Positions 43,601 through 55,655 are shown, counted from the stretch's first letter. The stretch: 64,000 nt of DNA from Sphaerolaimus hirsutus (GCA_964036195.1 OZ038457.1:15341147-15405146), one strand, 5' to 3'. Program-made: numbers and translations. Notes: generated from the letters alone by a model not told the origin.

Positions 43601-46600
43601 CGCAAGGCCGTACCGTCTGCCACCCTACGCCACGGGGCAGCTCCAGACCCTGTAAAATGTCATGCAAAGTGTCAAAATTAATGTAGAATTCCCGGCAAAA
43701 TGGCCAACGTGTTTGCCATTTTACAACGCAATTTTACATGATTTTTGACACTTTGTATGACATTTTACATCTTACAGGGTCAGAGACTGGCACCAGGATT
43801 TTGTCCCAAAAACATTAATAGATGCATCAATGACACCATTCCACCACAACTCTACAAAAACCACAATCTAGGCAGCAATAATAAAAAGCGAGCACTTGCC
43901 TCTGCTGGCGGTCTCGTCGTGCTCGTGGTCGATGGCGTCGGGGTCGCTCGTGTGGATGAAGTTGGCCAGGAACAGGTCCAGCTCGCGCACCGCTATGCTG
44001 ATGTGGTAGGGGTTGACGCAGAGGGTCGGCTGCGCGCACTCGGCGCACTTCTCCAGGCGCTCCCCGTCCGTTGATTCAAGTGGGATGCCCTGCAGGGGGA
44101 ATTGTTCCTGTGTTCTGGAGTTGGGGTAAAAATGATAGACATAGGCTCGGATGGCATGTAAACCCGCTTGGCATGTAGACCCGCTTGGCATGTACCTATA
44201 GCCCGATAAGCGTTCCAAAAATGGCCGATTATGAGAAAATATAATCTCAGATAATCTATATGAAATTAAATTAAAATAAATCTCTTATGTCATTTGGAAA
44301 ATATAATCTCAGAAAATATGTATAAAAATAAAATTAAATCTCTCGTCTTTTGGAAAATATAGCTAAATCTCTGAGAAAATCTCCCATGTTTGAAAAAACT
44401 GAAAAAAATCTCCTTACTGGAATTTTTCATTTTTTTCTCAATACATTCGGACAACAGAGTCAATATGTATTAAATAAACTATTATGTGTTGCTTTAACAG
44501 TTATTAAACAGTTTAACAGAAATGACAAACAACAACAAAAAATAATAATTTCCAAACATAGCCACGCAAACTATAAAATCTTACACATTGTTCTTCAACC
44601 CCATCATTGAGATTTTTTATATTTTTTTACCACAGAAAAAATACAATTAAACCCCTCTGAAAACACCCCACAAAAATATAAATATAATTAAATCTTATAT
44701 TTTTTCAACGTAAATCTCCCAGAGATTTTAGAACGCTAGGCCCGATACATACCGGGCAGGTCATACATGCCAAGCGGCACGGGCTCGAAATGCTACTCTA
44801 CTTGAACGGCCCACTACAAATTACAAATTCAGTTGATATTAGGGTGTCAAATTTCCGTTTTCCGTTTCCGCAGGCAAATTTTTTCCGTTTTCCGTTCCGT
44901 TTTCCGGCTGCTGAATTTTTTTCCCGTTTTTCATTCTGTTTTCCGGCAACATTTTTTTTCGTTTCCGTTTTTCCGGCTCATTTTCTGTTTTCCAGCTAAA
45001 TTTTCAGTTTTTCCACCTTTTTTTCCATTTTCTGCCTCAATTTCCATTTTTTCTGCCTTTTTTCCATTTTCTGCCTCAATTTTCCATTTTTCCGCCTCAT
45101 TTTACCTTTTTCTGGCTCAACTTTCTGTTTTCTGATCAGCCAAACTGGTAAAAATTCATGCAGATTGTCAATATCGTAAAAAATGTTATGTTTCCAGCAA
45201 AGTTACTGCAATTTTTTTTCACTTCCAGCAAAATTTCAGCAAATTTTTTCCACTTCCAGCAAAATTTCAGCAAATTTTATCCGTTTTCCGGCAAAATTTC
45301 AGCAAGTTTTTTCATTTCCGTGCAAATTTGATTTTTCCGTTTCCGTTTTTCCGGCCTCTTTCCGTTTTCCGGCTGCTGAAATTTTTTTTCCGTTTCCGTT
45401 TTCCGCCAAGTGCAAAATTTTTTCCGTTTTCCGTTCCGTTTTCCGGCCGCTAAAAAATGTTTCCGTTTCAGTAAAAAAATTTTTTTGACACCCTAGTTGA
45501 TATTGTATGTCTGAGAGGCTAGAAAGGATATTATCTCAATTTTTTGGTTGTTATCACTTAACAAGGTACAGAAGTGGTTGCGTCAGCATAGAATTCTGAA
45601 TAGCGAACACAAGGACGTATCCAGGGGGGCGGGGGGGGGGGCGGCCGCCCTCCCCTTCCCGGGCCGGACCAAAAAATGTGAGTAGTGAATACCCTTTGGA
45701 TGGTACACAAAACAGACACTGCCGTTTTTGTCAATTCAGCGCTCGATCTGGGCAAAAAAAGTCATTGTTGAAGGTGCAAATGGTTCATTGTTGGACATTG
45801 ATTTCGGTCGGGTTTTTTAAGCTCGTTTTGTGTTGGTACATAAAACCACCCCTTTCTCAGAAAAAGAGGATTCGGTTCTTCTGGATAAAATTAAAAAAAT
45901 TCATTCCATTTTCATTTTTTTCAATTTGAAAAACAAAAACGTTTTTAAAAAGTGTTCCTCTTTTTCTTAAAAATTGTGGTTTGGGTGGTTTTGTGTACCA
46001 TCCAAAGGGTACCGCTACTAATGTGCCGGAAATGGCACTTTCAGAAGACGATTTTGTCGACAGTTTGAAAAAATGTTGCGCGCAAGCGCGCATTTTCCCT
46101 TCGCAACATATATTTTCGGCTGACCGTTCTCCGCGGCTTCAAAGCCAGTGAAAATGGACTCGATTCGTGTCGCTGTATATGCCTGTAAAATACAGACGTA
46201 TACTGCTGTGTTGGCGCCACTGCCAACGCCAGTGGCGCCATGGCGTGGCGCCTACGAATGGCGCCAGCGCCATGGCGCCATTCCCCTACTACAGGGGTAA
46301 AATTTTAGGGGGGGGCGCCGCCCCCCCCCCGTTCACCGGGCTCCGTATACAATCCGCCCCCCCCGCTCAAAAATCCTGGCTACGTCCCTGAGCGTACAGA
46401 TGACACAAACTTGACAAATTTGAAATCCACAGAACCAGGAGAACCACAGGATTTTTGAGCGGGGGGGCGCCCCCCCCCCTAAAATTTGGCCCTATAGTAA
46501 AGGAATGAAGCGATGTAGGCGCCATTTGTAGGCGCCAGCGCCATGGCAGTATTGGCGTTTGCGCTGGCGCCAACGTATACTATATAGGTATATATTATGA

Positions 46601-48667
46601 CCTAGGTATAGTTACTATGACCACGTGGGGCACTTTTATAATGCTGTTTGGACTCCTGAAATTACATATTAAACAACAGGGTGGGGTTTGCGCGCTTGGG
46701 CGCAAGAAAATTTCCAAAGTACCTACAAAATCGCTTTACAAAAGTGCCATTCCTGGCAAATTTTTATGACCGGCCCGGGAACGGGGAGGGGGGCGGGCGG
46801 CCGCCCCCCCGCCCATCCCTGCGTACGTCCTTGCACAGAACGTAAAACAACCTTGAACAAAATGACCATGACGAGGTCGAGCCGCCAAACTTTGTCCGCC
46901 TGTCTGAGGCAATCGATACGCCTCATCTTGCCTTTCTGGTCTGGATTACTTTGCACGCAAATGGCCGGCCGCTGCCCAGTTACCTGCAAAGCACAGTCAT
47001 AGTTAGTGCGGAAAACCAATGTTGAGCATAAATTCTAGTTACAAATACACAAACCGATAACACAAAGTCCTCTCTGTAATTGGGCTGAATATCCTTTCGT
47101 AACTTTCCCAGCAGTCTGGCCGCCCATCTTTGCTTCATTTCCGGACGTTCATTCTGCAAAGGAGATGATAGTGGTGTAATGAACTTCTGAATAGCAAATC
47201 GTTATTTCACTCAATCTACGTTCTTAACGTTGAAACGCTCAACACCAAAAGCACAGTAAATCTAGTAAACATATTTTAATACATGGCGTGCTGTGAGTGG
47301 GCGGGCTCATTCAGCGTCGTCCGGGTTTTTTTACTTTGAAATGTGTGCTCCTAAAAATGCCGATCCACATCAGCACCCCCCAAACGCTCCAGCTATCTAT
47401 CTATCCCGAATGCCGCTCAGCTATCTATCTATCTAATCGCATATTCGTTGGCTACTATCCCGTGAACCCCCCACCCCGCATTCTAAATGTACCCATTAAC
47501 AGCACTAAAATGTGAAGTCTTCAAATTTGTGCAAATAAATGCACTGATCTACATGCACATTGGTACATTCGGAATTACAAATATTATTTATGCATTTGAA
47601 TGCAACAGCAGTACATCTTACAACAGTATATCCAGAACCGCAAATTTGTTACTGTAGATTGCTACCCAAAGAACCAATAGAAAAATCACTATTTTATTTT
47701 GTGCTTTTAAATGTAAATACAGACATAAAAAAATGTACAGATAAGTACATAAAATTTGAAGGGAGTGTGTAGGGTTCAAACGGGATCCCGATCCCGATCC
47801 CGGATCCCGTGAAATTCCGGGATTTACCAGTCCCGATCCCGATCCCGATCCCGAAACCCCAATCCCGATCCCGATCCCGATCCCGAAATCTCAAAAATAC
47901 CAATCCCGATCCCGATCCCGATCCCGAAAGTTTTCAAATCCCGATCCCGATCCCGAGAAACTCCCAAGTCCGGGATCCCGATCCCGGAAAAATTAGTGGA
48001 AATTATAAAAAGTGAAATAATGACGTTTTTGCATGCAAAAAAGTGGATGCACACCCCCAGCGTCAATTTTATGCCACTTTTCTGGCATCCAACAGTGTTT
48101 TGAGACCATTATGAACAACTGTGAATGCCAGAAAAATGGCCAAAATCTCTATCCCTAGTACCCAATCCCGATCCCGGAAAAATGCCTATCCCAATCCCGA
48201 TCCCGATCCCGTGACCCCAATCCCGGCCAATCCCGATCCCGATCCCGATCCCGAAATCTCAAAAAACCAATCCCGATCCCGATCCCGATCCCGAAAAGTC
48301 AATCCCGTTTGAACCCTAGGAGTGTGTACAATAGATTGGTACTTGTAAAATACCAAGGGTTAAAAAAGCTTGTAGATATGCACATTCAAGATTTGGACAC
48401 CCGTATTCTTCTATTTTTAGTTGCAATTTTGACTGTGTATCTCAAAATTGATGGTTTCAACCCAGCACTAAAACTCCAGTACGCTGTAAGCAGTATCCAA
48501 ATAACCATTAATTCATCCTTCACGGCGCGCTCTTCATCAACACTCATGCGTTTCTCGTGTCGCTTGTAAAAACGTCGCTTAGCCGCTTGCAAGTTGAACC
48601 AAACATAGGAAAACTCCTTCACGTAGGGCAGCAGCGCCTCCACGAACGGATGGAACTCGTCTTGCAT
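37100..48667 (-). CDS. NFI: Nuclear factor I (NFI/CTF) transcription factor
   Basis: Exons in transcript order: 48667-48506, 47153-47055, 46983-46852, 44089-43900, 42302-42237, 42148-41871, 41517-41361, 41075-~40850, ~40631-40609, 40533-40412, 40346-40078, 39864-39498, 39207-38947, 37857-37521, 37238-~37100. The first four encode the near-invariant NFI DNA-binding domain ([61 protein letters not shown], then LCVNPYHI). NFI proteins bind TTGGC(N5)GCCAA as dimers. The C-terminal half is Ser/Pro/Thr-rich with glutamine tracts, one about 30 residues near 37560-37655, as in activation domains. The donor at 43899 is GC (AGAG|GCAAGT). An upstream first exon and the true C-terminus are not identified; exons 8 and 9 are approximate. 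Confidence 0.93.
37560..37660 (-). repeat. CAA/CAG repeat encoding polyglutamine in NFI
   Basis: An interrupted CAA/CAG tract on the minus strand, mostly CAA with scattered CAG. It codes for about 30 consecutive glutamines after a Gln/Pro-rich stretch in the penultimate NFI exon. Mixed codons tend to stabilise such tracts. Shorter glutamine runs occur in the exons at 39207-38947 and 41075-~40850. Confidence 0.85.
38243..38941. mobile_element. hAT-like MITE with CGGTACGGTAAA interior
   Basis: TAGGGTGGCAGA and TCTGCCACCCTA, flanked by an exact 8-bp duplication CGAACATG (38235-38242 and 38942-38949). Both arms are arrays of GCGGTACGGTACGGTAAAT; the middle 400 bp is unique. The duplication overlaps the 3' edge of the NFI exon 39207-38947. 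A sister copy is at 42764-43627. Confidence 0.88.
39262..39480. mobile_element. TGTAAAATGTCA-family inverted-repeat MITE
   Basis: GTCCCAGACAGTGTAAAG on the left and TTACAGTGTCTGAAAATGG on the right, with alternating GACACTTT, CATGACA and TTTACATG units between. It fills nearly the whole NFI intron between 39498 and 39207. Same family as the candidate introner at 20459-20620. Confidence 0.6.
39904..40056. mobile_element. Short hAT-like MITE in NFI intron
   Basis: TAGGGTTGG and GGCCATCCCTA flanked by an exact 8-bp duplication GATGTCAG (39896-39903 and 40057-40064). 153 bp, AT-rich with AAAAATCAG blocks. It makes up most of the NFI intron between exons 40346-40078 and 39864-39498. Confidence 0.82.
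42340..42411 (-). tRNA. tRNA-Pro (anticodon CGG)
   Basis: On the minus strand the acceptor arms GGCTGAG and CTCAGCC pair over 7 bp. The anticodon stem TCTCGC/GCGAGA encloses TTCGGGT (anticodon CGG), and the T arm CCGGG-TTCAATC-CCCGG is perfect. The A box TGGTCTAGTGG and B box GGTTCAATCC are intact, and a TTTTT terminator follows at 42334-42338. It sits in an NFI intron in the same orientation, 38 bp upstream of an exon. No anticodon-loop intron. Confidence 0.95.
42764..43627. mobile_element. hAT-like MITE with CGGTACGGTAAA interior, second copy
   Basis: TAGGGTGGCAGA and GTCTGCCACCCTA with exact 8-bp duplication CGCCACGG (42756-42763 and 43628-43635). It is in inverse orientation to 38243-38941 but shares its unique middle, including TATATTGAGCCCCTACATTG. 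In the same large NFI intron as the tRNA. Confidence 0.88.
43632..43795. mobile_element. CCTGTAAAATG inverted-repeat MITE
   Basis: GCTCCAGACCCTGTAAAATG and CATTTTACATCTTACAGGG with AGAGACTGGC. Same family as 20459-20620. It inserted right next to the CGGTACGGTAAA element. Confidence 0.6.
44840..45495. mobile_element. hAT-like element with TTTCCG-repeat interior
   Basis: TAGGGTGTCAAA and TTTTGACACCCTA flanked by an exact 8-bp duplication GTTGATAT (44832-44839 and 45496-45503). The interior is mostly TTTTCCG, TTCCGTTTTCCGG and CAGCAAAATT units on one strand, so it is strongly pyrimidine-biased. In an NFI intron. Confidence 0.88.
45610..46390. mobile_element. hAT-like element, CAAGGACGTA...TACGTCCCTG termini
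   Basis: CAAGGACGTATCCAGGGG and CCTGGCTACGTCCCTG with AGCGAACA (45602-45609) and AGCGTACA (46391-46398), 7 of 8 matching. The GGACGTAGCCAGG-type end with a following G-tract is common among hAT MITEs. A partial GGCGCC-family relic lies inside near 46205-46275. No intact transposase frame. In an NFI intron. Confidence 0.7.
47770..48318. mobile_element. hAT-like MITE with GATCCC-repeat interior
   Basis: TAGGGTTCAAACGGGA and TCCCGTTTGAACCCTA, flanked by an exact 8-bp duplication GGAGTGTG (47762-47769 and 48319-48326). Both arms are runs of CCCGAT interrupted by short spacers; about 160 bp in the middle is unique. In the first seen NFI intron. Confidence 0.9.
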
Positions 48668-49691
48668 CTGCGCAAAAATTTTTGGCACTTGGCCAACTCT
48701 CAAAAGGCGACTTCTGAAAGCGTGGAAGCGTTTGTAGACGAATGGAAACTATAAACAGACCTCCATCATCTTGGGTAATTAATAGGGAGCTGGTATAAGC
48801 AAATGTCGCGCCAAAAGGGGCTATCGCATGTCCACCATTTGCATTCTATACGTTTGTCGGCAAACCTCAAGTCGAAAACATAAGTAACAATTGAGACACG
48901 GCTTTGTCTTTTCCCATGGATTATTCTACCAAATTTGAGCCCACCCAAACGGTATTCTACAAAAAGCTTTGTGAATAATTCAGATAAGGATATTCCATTT
49001 CACAAGGTTTCGATTTGACACAACTGTTCTTTTCTGTCATTCCGTGTGTAAAGTTGTGTTTTTTTTGGTCAAGTGCGTTCGAGTCAGTACGACTGAATTA
49101 ATTACCCACGTGGGGTGCAGCAAGTCGGATACCCCTGCAACATTAGAAGCGCACAGTGATCAACGCATATTTGATTCACAGTCACAGTTTCGTAAGACAA
49201 AATAAAGATACACTCGGTTGACGTGTTTCAGGGAAAATGAAGCTACTCGATGGGATTTCAATTGAACACTCCCCGTAAAATGTTCCTGGTTCACTCACTT
49301 GGCAAAACGCCAATATCCAACAAGCCATCTCAGTCTTGGAAACAATCCAAGATTTTGTGCCAATAAAATGGGTCTTCATGCAATACAATTTGCATGGCTT
49401 AATATCAACTTCTTTCTTCAGTTACTTTGTCTGCGCGTCAAGGGGTGGAAATTGTTAGTGCGCCGGAGCCACGTCCACTTTTGAAGATGAGAGCGCCCTG
49501 GGGTCGGCTGTGTGTCGCCGCGCGCTCGCTTATCGCATCCCCGCGCACTTGTTTGCACACGGGCCGCCTTTGTGCCCAGTTTACAAGTTGGGTTTGGCTT
49601 AAATCAAGTTTTTCTCTTTATTCTCGCCGACGTATTTCAGTGTGAAACGCTCCACTGCGCGTGCAGGCGCGTCACGACTTGCAAGCACTCG

Positions 49692-52600
49692 ATGGGCGGC
49701 GGCATGGGCGCTACCGGCGACGAGCAGACGCCGTTCAACGTGGTGTTCGTGTTGGGGCCGCCCGGCTGCGGCAAGGGCACCCAGTGCAAACGCATCGCTC
49801 AGGTCAGTGCTTGCACGAGCTCGGGTTGCGGCTAGGGTTGGAAAAAAAACGTGTTTTTTTTTAACTCGATGTTTTTTTAAAAAAAAACAACGTTTTTTTA
49901 AAAAAAAAGTTGTTTTTTTTTATATAAAAAACGTTTTTTTTAAAAGCGCCCAGATATGACCTTGTGTCAACATATATAGGTATATCAGACAGTGGCAATA
50001 CTCTGTGATGTTATATATGACCATATAATGGCTGTGGAGCCATGGGATAGCATTATAAGTGGTGATTTGTGTCAAAAATATCCATTTTTCGTCGAGATAT
50101 CGTTCGTATATCGCCTTATAGTCAAATGTTTGTGACTTCAGGTAAAGTTTGGCACGGAATAGTGATCAAACAAGGTTATAAAAGGAGGTTGTTACTCTGG
50201 GAGTGAAGTTACACACTGTTGACGTACATGGAAGCACATTACCTCAATAGTATATAGTACAGCAACATATAATGGCTTATTAACCCATGGTAGCACATAG
50301 AAATGGATACTTTGATACTAAAAATGCCACAAAACCAATGAAAACAACCACCAATGTAAATTTGTGTGTGGAATTTCGCGCTTGCGCGCAAAAATTTTGC
50401 AAAATACCTAGTGCTTAGTACTAAAAATTTCGGTCGATGTTTTTTTAAAAAAAAAACATTTCGGACGTCATGTTTTTTTTTTAAAAAAACGTTGTTTTTT
50501 AAAAAAAAACATCGGCCAACCCTAGTTGCGGCTGCGCTGCAAGTGTATTTTCAATGTGATATTGAATTTTCGAAAATGCATTTTGCCGCACGTTGTTCGC
50601 AATGCAGTGAGTTACAATGATTTACGATTATATTTTTGATGGTGGGCTTGATTGTCTGTGGTTGTTACAATCGACGCTCAGTCCGATTTTTGTGAATTTG
50701 GCGGTTTTGACTAGGGTTCAAACGGGACCGGTTTTTCGGACCGGGACCGGGACCGGGACCAGAAATTTTTCTTATCGGGACCGGGACCGGGACCGGGACT
50801 AGGTGGTCCGGACCGGGACCGGGACCGGGACTAGCATTTTTCAATTTTCGGGACCGGGACCGGGACCGGGACTGGGGCATCCGGACCGGGACCAGAATTT
50901 GCCGAACCAGGTACCAGGACCACAGCCCCCTTTTGAGCCCTATCGGGACCGATAACCATTTGAATGCATATTTTCAGAAGTTTCATACGATTTTCACACT
51001 TCATTCAATCAAAATTGTCATCAAAAATATAGTAAAAGTCACAAAAATGACATAATGCACAAAAATTATGACAGTGAGTATTGATACATAAGCTGGCGCA
51101 GTGCTTTCTGAAGGTAAATTATATTTTCAGCCTTCTCTGATGTCGAACATGAATGAGAATGTTTGGAACTCACTAAAAAAACGTCAAAAATTCGTCGACA
51201 GAACGAGAATGCGCCGACTGGCGCGAATTTTTTTGAATTTTACAAGTATTTAAAAGGCAAAATCTGGATCCAGTCCGGTCAATTTTTCTTATCGGGACCG
51301 CTGAAAAATTCCGGGACCGGGACCGGGACCGGGACTGGGTGGTCGGGACCGGGACCGGGACCGGGACTGGCCTTTTTCAATTGTCGGGACCGGGACCGGG
51401 ACCGGGACTGGGGTGTCGGGACCGGGACCGGGACCGGGACCGCCCCAGTCCCGACTTTTTGCCGAACCATGTACCGGGACCGCGGTCCCGTTTGAACCCT
51501 AGTTTTGACCAGGGTTGGCAAAATCTCAGAAAAAAATAAAAATAAAATAAAAATAAAATGGAATATTTAAGAATAAAATAAAATAAAATAAAAAGGAAAA
51601 TTTAAGAATAAAAATAAAAATTGTATAAAAATTCGACTTTTTGTAAATTTTTTGTAAAATTGTATAAAAATTCGTATTTTTGTAAAATTGTATAAAAATT
51701 CATATTTTTCATAAAATTTTGTCTCATTGCTCGAGTCTCTACCAGTTTATTCATGTATCTGGGGGCAGTCCCAAGCATTGTAAAGTGTCAAATGTCATGT
51801 AAAATGTCATGCAAAGTGTCGTCATGACAAATGTAAAGTAAAGTGTAAATTGTCATGACCTGTAAAAATTAAAGTATCAATTGTCCATCAAATTGTGTTC
51901 AAATCTCATGTTTTGTATCCAAATAATGTTGTTGTTGACTCCAAATCTTATGTGAACATTTGGATACAAAAACATAAGATTTGGATATAAAACATACTAT
52001 GGATACAAAAACACAAGATTTGGATACACAATTTACACTTTGCATGACATTTGTCATGACAATTGCCACTTTGCTTGAAATTTTACATGAAACGTGACAT
52101 TTTGCATGGCAATTGATACTTGACATTAATTACATTTGTCATGACAATTGACACTTTGCATGACATTTTACAAATGTGCCCAGCACACTCCAGTAGTCCT
52201 TCTACTGAAAATGCAAACCATTCTTATCAATAATTGTAACTTTACACTTGCAGCTAGCTAACAATACAAACTGGATGCAACTTTTGAAAAGTAAGGGAAA
52301 AATTAGTCACAGGTTTTTCATGTATAGGTCTAATTATAACATTTTTCTGGCCTTGCATGCATGTTTCTGATTTTTTGTAAAAATTTTGTAAAATTTTTGT
52401 AAAATTTTTGTAAAATGTGTCATTTTATTTTATTAATGACTTTTGGGAATAAAATAAAATAAAATAAAATGAAACAAGAATAAAATAAAAATAAAATAAA
52501 ATTTTTATACAATTTTTATACAATTTTACTAAAATGAATTTTTATAAAACCAACCCTGGTTTTGACATTTAAACGAGACTCTTCATTTGAAATGGCTGCT

Positions 52601-53907
52601 GCATTGCAGACTTTCAACTGGGTCCATTTATCCGCTGGCGATCTCCTGCGAGCGGAGCGCGCCAGACCCGGCTCGCAACTCGGCGAGATGATCGAGATGC
52701 ACATTCAAAACGGCACCATTGTCCCGGTTGAGGTCACCTGCAGACTATTGGAGAATGTGTGTTTGTTTTTGAATGCCCACATACACTAGTTGACATCAAA
52801 GTTCGTGTCACCAATATTTTGGTTTATCATGTGGTTTCAACTTTCCCATGGGATAGAGCATAGTTAATTTTATATTGCGGCACTTAATTTTCATTGTTTC
52901 TGTTAAGTGTGATGCTTTTAAACATTTGTTGTGTGTTATTTAGTTGACATTCAGCTGACACAAATTTACGATGTCAGCTAGTGTGTGGGGGCTCAAAAAG
53001 TGGAAAGTATTTGTTTTTAAAAGTGCCTGAAATGCTAGCTTTTTTCAATCTTAATTTGATTGCAGGCTATGCACGAACACGCGCCAGCGCCAGGCTTCCT
53101 GGTGGATGGATTTCCACGAAATTTAGATAACAGGGAGGGCTGGGAGAGAGAAATGCAGGGCAAAGCCAACCTTCAATTTGTACTTTTTATCGAATGTCCG
53201 CAAGAGGTTAGCGTTCTTAGCTATAATCACATTCGGGTTTTGTTTCATGATTGATGTAAATGCTAGGGATGGCCGTAGTAATGGGCCCTTCTAACCTGGG
53301 TTAAAAGTTTCTCCCAATAGCGAAATTGCAGGTGTGTCTTGCTCGCTGCTTGGCTCGGGGCCAAGGACGTACGGACGACAATGAGCAGAGCCTCAAATTG
53401 CGCATCGAGACCTACCTATCACACACGCGACCCATCATTGAACATTACGAAAAGTTACAGCTGGTGCGCAGTATTGATGGATCCCGAAGCCCAGATCAGG
53501 TTAGAATTTATTTAGGAAGAGCTCTATTCCATAAGTGCATAGGTGCCAAATAAATAAAAATTGAGTAGGTTCAGGTGCACGTTAACTCACATATATTCGT
53601 CGGACATGATACGGTGCCCTCGCAATTATTTATGTCTCACGTTGGAAGCGTGCCAATTATGATAAAGCATGCTATTTTTGTATAAAAGATGAAATATCAT
53701 TGTTGTGAATAAGTTAACGTACGGCGTTATAACAGTGATGACTTTTTCAACTTTATATGAACTGTAAAATAAAAAATCGTGGGTGTATGAACTTTTGGAA
53801 TAGAACTTTTCATGTTTTTTTATTATTTTATAACCTTTTGAGCTAATGTTTAGTAATTTGTCGTCTTGCTGCAGATATTTGAGGATGTGCGCAAAGTGTT
53901 CACATGA
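49692..53907 (+). CDS. CMPK1: UMP-CMP kinase
   Basis: Exons: 49692-49802, 52610-52756, 53066-53206, 53332-53499, 53875-53907; all boundaries are phase 0. About 199 residues, typical for the family. It has the P-loop [10 protein letters not shown], the NMP-binding segment [11 protein letters not shown], the VPVEVT and LVDGFPRN motifs, the short [15 protein letters not shown], and the C-terminal PIIEHYEKL helix. The enzyme transfers phosphate from ATP to UMP or CMP in pyrimidine nucleotide synthesis. An upstream acceptor at 49641 and an open frame starting at ATG 49490 (RAPWGRLCVAARSL) might give a longer, mitochondrial-like N-terminus, but the phase does not fit. Intron 1 (2.8 kb) contains three hAT-like elements. 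Confidence 0.95.
49833..50524. mobile_element. hAT-like MITE with poly-T/poly-A blocks
   Basis: TAGGGTTGG and CCAACCCTA flanked by an exact 8-bp duplication GTTGCGGC (49825-49832 and 50525-50532). Both arms alternate ACGTTTTTTTT and AAAAAAAACA blocks; the middle is unique. A related copy with recognisable middle sequence runs to 60738, where its left end is decayed. In CMPK1 intron 1. Confidence 0.9.
50712..51501. mobile_element. hAT-like MITE with GGGACC-repeat interior
   Basis: TAGGGTTCAAACGGGACC and GGTCCCGTTTGAACCCTA, flanked by GTTTTGAC (50704-50711 and 51502-51509). The arms are runs of GGGACC, the middle is unique AT-rich sequence. Its termini match 47770-48318 although the internal repeat differs. 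In CMPK1 intron 1. Confidence 0.9.
51510..52558. mobile_element. hAT-like MITE with AAAATAAAAT interior, abutting the previous element
   Basis: CAGGGTTGGC and CCAACCCTG, flanked by GTTTTGAC at 51502-51509 and again at 52559-52566. The arms are AAAATAAAATAAAAT and TTGTATAAAAATT units. A CCTGTAAAATG-type MITE is nested at about 51765-52185. Confidence 0.88.
52780..52992. mobile_element. TTGACA-family MITE in CMPK1 intron 2
   Basis: CCCACATACACTAGTTGACA and GATGTCAGCTAGTGTGTGGG form the inverted ends, with the internal GTTGACATTCAGCTGACAC pair. Same family and length as 2455-2660. Confidence 0.65.
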
Positions 53908-55655
53908 GACTTCCCGTACCGTTAACGTCGATTTATACGTTAACTATAACATATTGCTGATCTGACTGAAGTTGTGTTTCATTTTCTAGGGACCGTTTTT
54001 GGGAAGTTGGATGCTGTGGGGTACTGTGTTGTTATTTTCACTTGTGGCGCCTTGATAAATCCCGTTTTTTTTCCTCGGGAAATTTGATTTGTGCAATACT
54101 GATGATGGTTCCTAATATACATTACTATCAACGGTTTTTTGCACTCAAAGTTTTTCATGGGTTGTTTGTTTGATCAGGTGTCACCCTGACAGATATTTGT
54201 GATGTACACAGTGAGCATGTGCTGCCCTGTCTACAAATAAGTATGGTAAGCCAACATCCATTAATTTGCATATTTCCTGCTTGATATTTATAAATATTGT
54301 TTACCTTGCGCGCATTTGCCCTCAGCGGCCAAATGACGAGCTTCTGTGTTTTTCCAGTGTCTTGTAAAATGTGGTGTTGGGATCGCCTCACCGATGATGA
54401 TTTTTGCTTCACTGTATTTGTCAAGGTCGATTTCACCAAAAATTAATATTGTATTCGTAACATAAAGTTTCACCATACGACGATCACCCAACAAATTTGA
54501 TCGGTATGTATCATATCGACAGATATTTACGACAGTTAGTGACTAGGTGAACAGTGAAAATAATGTTTGCACAATAATTTTCGCGGAAAACCCTTCTGCC
54601 TACATAGAACCTTGGAAATTAGGTACGCTTTGTTGTGGCAGTTTTTAGGCCAGAGGGACCAATACACCATGCAAAACATCAATGATCAGTGAAAATTTGT
54701 AAAAATCCATGGCATGGGTAGACCTTGGCTGCTACGGTTTAATGTTTACGCGTGTAACTCGGGCATGCTTTTCACAATACACTATAATTTACTTTTAATT
54801 AGCTGTGACATGCATACAACGCACAATATCGATATTAGGAGACGTTAGCGGCGCCACTGGTCCCAGCAAATCTGAACTCTTCCAATGCGCCTAAACACGT
54901 GCAGAAAAATGCGGTATCTTTGACGCCACACACGCTGGATGTCAACTGAATTCGTGTCAACTATATTTTGGTGAATTGTGTCATTTCAACTTTCCTATCT
55001 GATAGAGCAGTTAATTTTACATCATGACACATAAGTTTCGTTGTTTCTGTTAAGTGTGTGCTTTAAAAATAATTTTATGTTACTCAGTTAACATCGAGTT
55101 GACACGAATTTGCGATGCAAACTAGCGTGTGGGCCCATTGTGGTCAATTCCAATAACTTCTTTATAGAAGCTCTCTGTAATATTTATGTATGTACAAACT
55201 ACCTGACCAAGATAAAGCTATCTTGTAAATTATATCCTCGGCGGCAGCGGGCAATCGGAAGCTTTCGCCAGTACAGTCATCAGATTCTGCAGGGTGGTTC
55301 ACGACATTGATTATTATTGGTGCTGTGCAACTGGGTGCAAGTTTGAGTAATGTATGATATGCGTTTGAATGTGCGGGGCCTATGTGTGAAAGACAGCGGG
55401 TTAGGTGGAAAATCTGCTTAGGGTGGCTAAATTTACCCGTTGTGACGGTAAATGTACTTTTACCGGAAGAATTCCATGTTCGGCAGTAAAACATTGTCGT
55501 TTACCGTACAGTTCGCGTGGGGTCCTTATTTTTCCACCCTAGGTTCATGGCAGTATTCTGTGCCATCTGCGGTGTCCGCTGTTTGAACAACATCTTTTTA
55601 GCGTGGCATGCACAACAACGATAAATTATCTTCCAAGCCTTCGTTTGCTGTATTC
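53908..55655. other. Convergent intergenic region with MITEs
   Basis: Between the CMPK1 stop and the fibrinogen-domain gene stop. It holds a TTGACA-family MITE (about 54935-55130) and a 120-bp TAGGGTGG...CCACCCTA relic at about 55421-55543 containing TTTACCG motifs. No exon was recognised. Confidence 0.5.

Noticed and set aside
44790-45490. Phe/Ser/Arg-rich open frames in the TTTCCG region
   Set aside because: They are translations of the pyrimidine-rich repeat inside a duplication-flanked hAT-like element.
47770-48318. Regular short repeats with spacers, superficially like a CRISPR array
   Set aside because: The units are 6 bp, inverted about a centre, bounded by transposon ends and an 8-bp duplication, in an animal intron.
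48668-48703. NFI start codon at 48703
   Set aside because: The bases between contain a good acceptor (TTTGCGCAG) at 48668, where NFI exon 2 begins in other animals, so this stretch is probably intron.
49490-49645. Mitochondrial leader exon for the UMP-CMP kinase starting at ATG 49490
   Set aside because: The composition is suggestive, but no donor/acceptor pair keeps the frame into the kinase exon.
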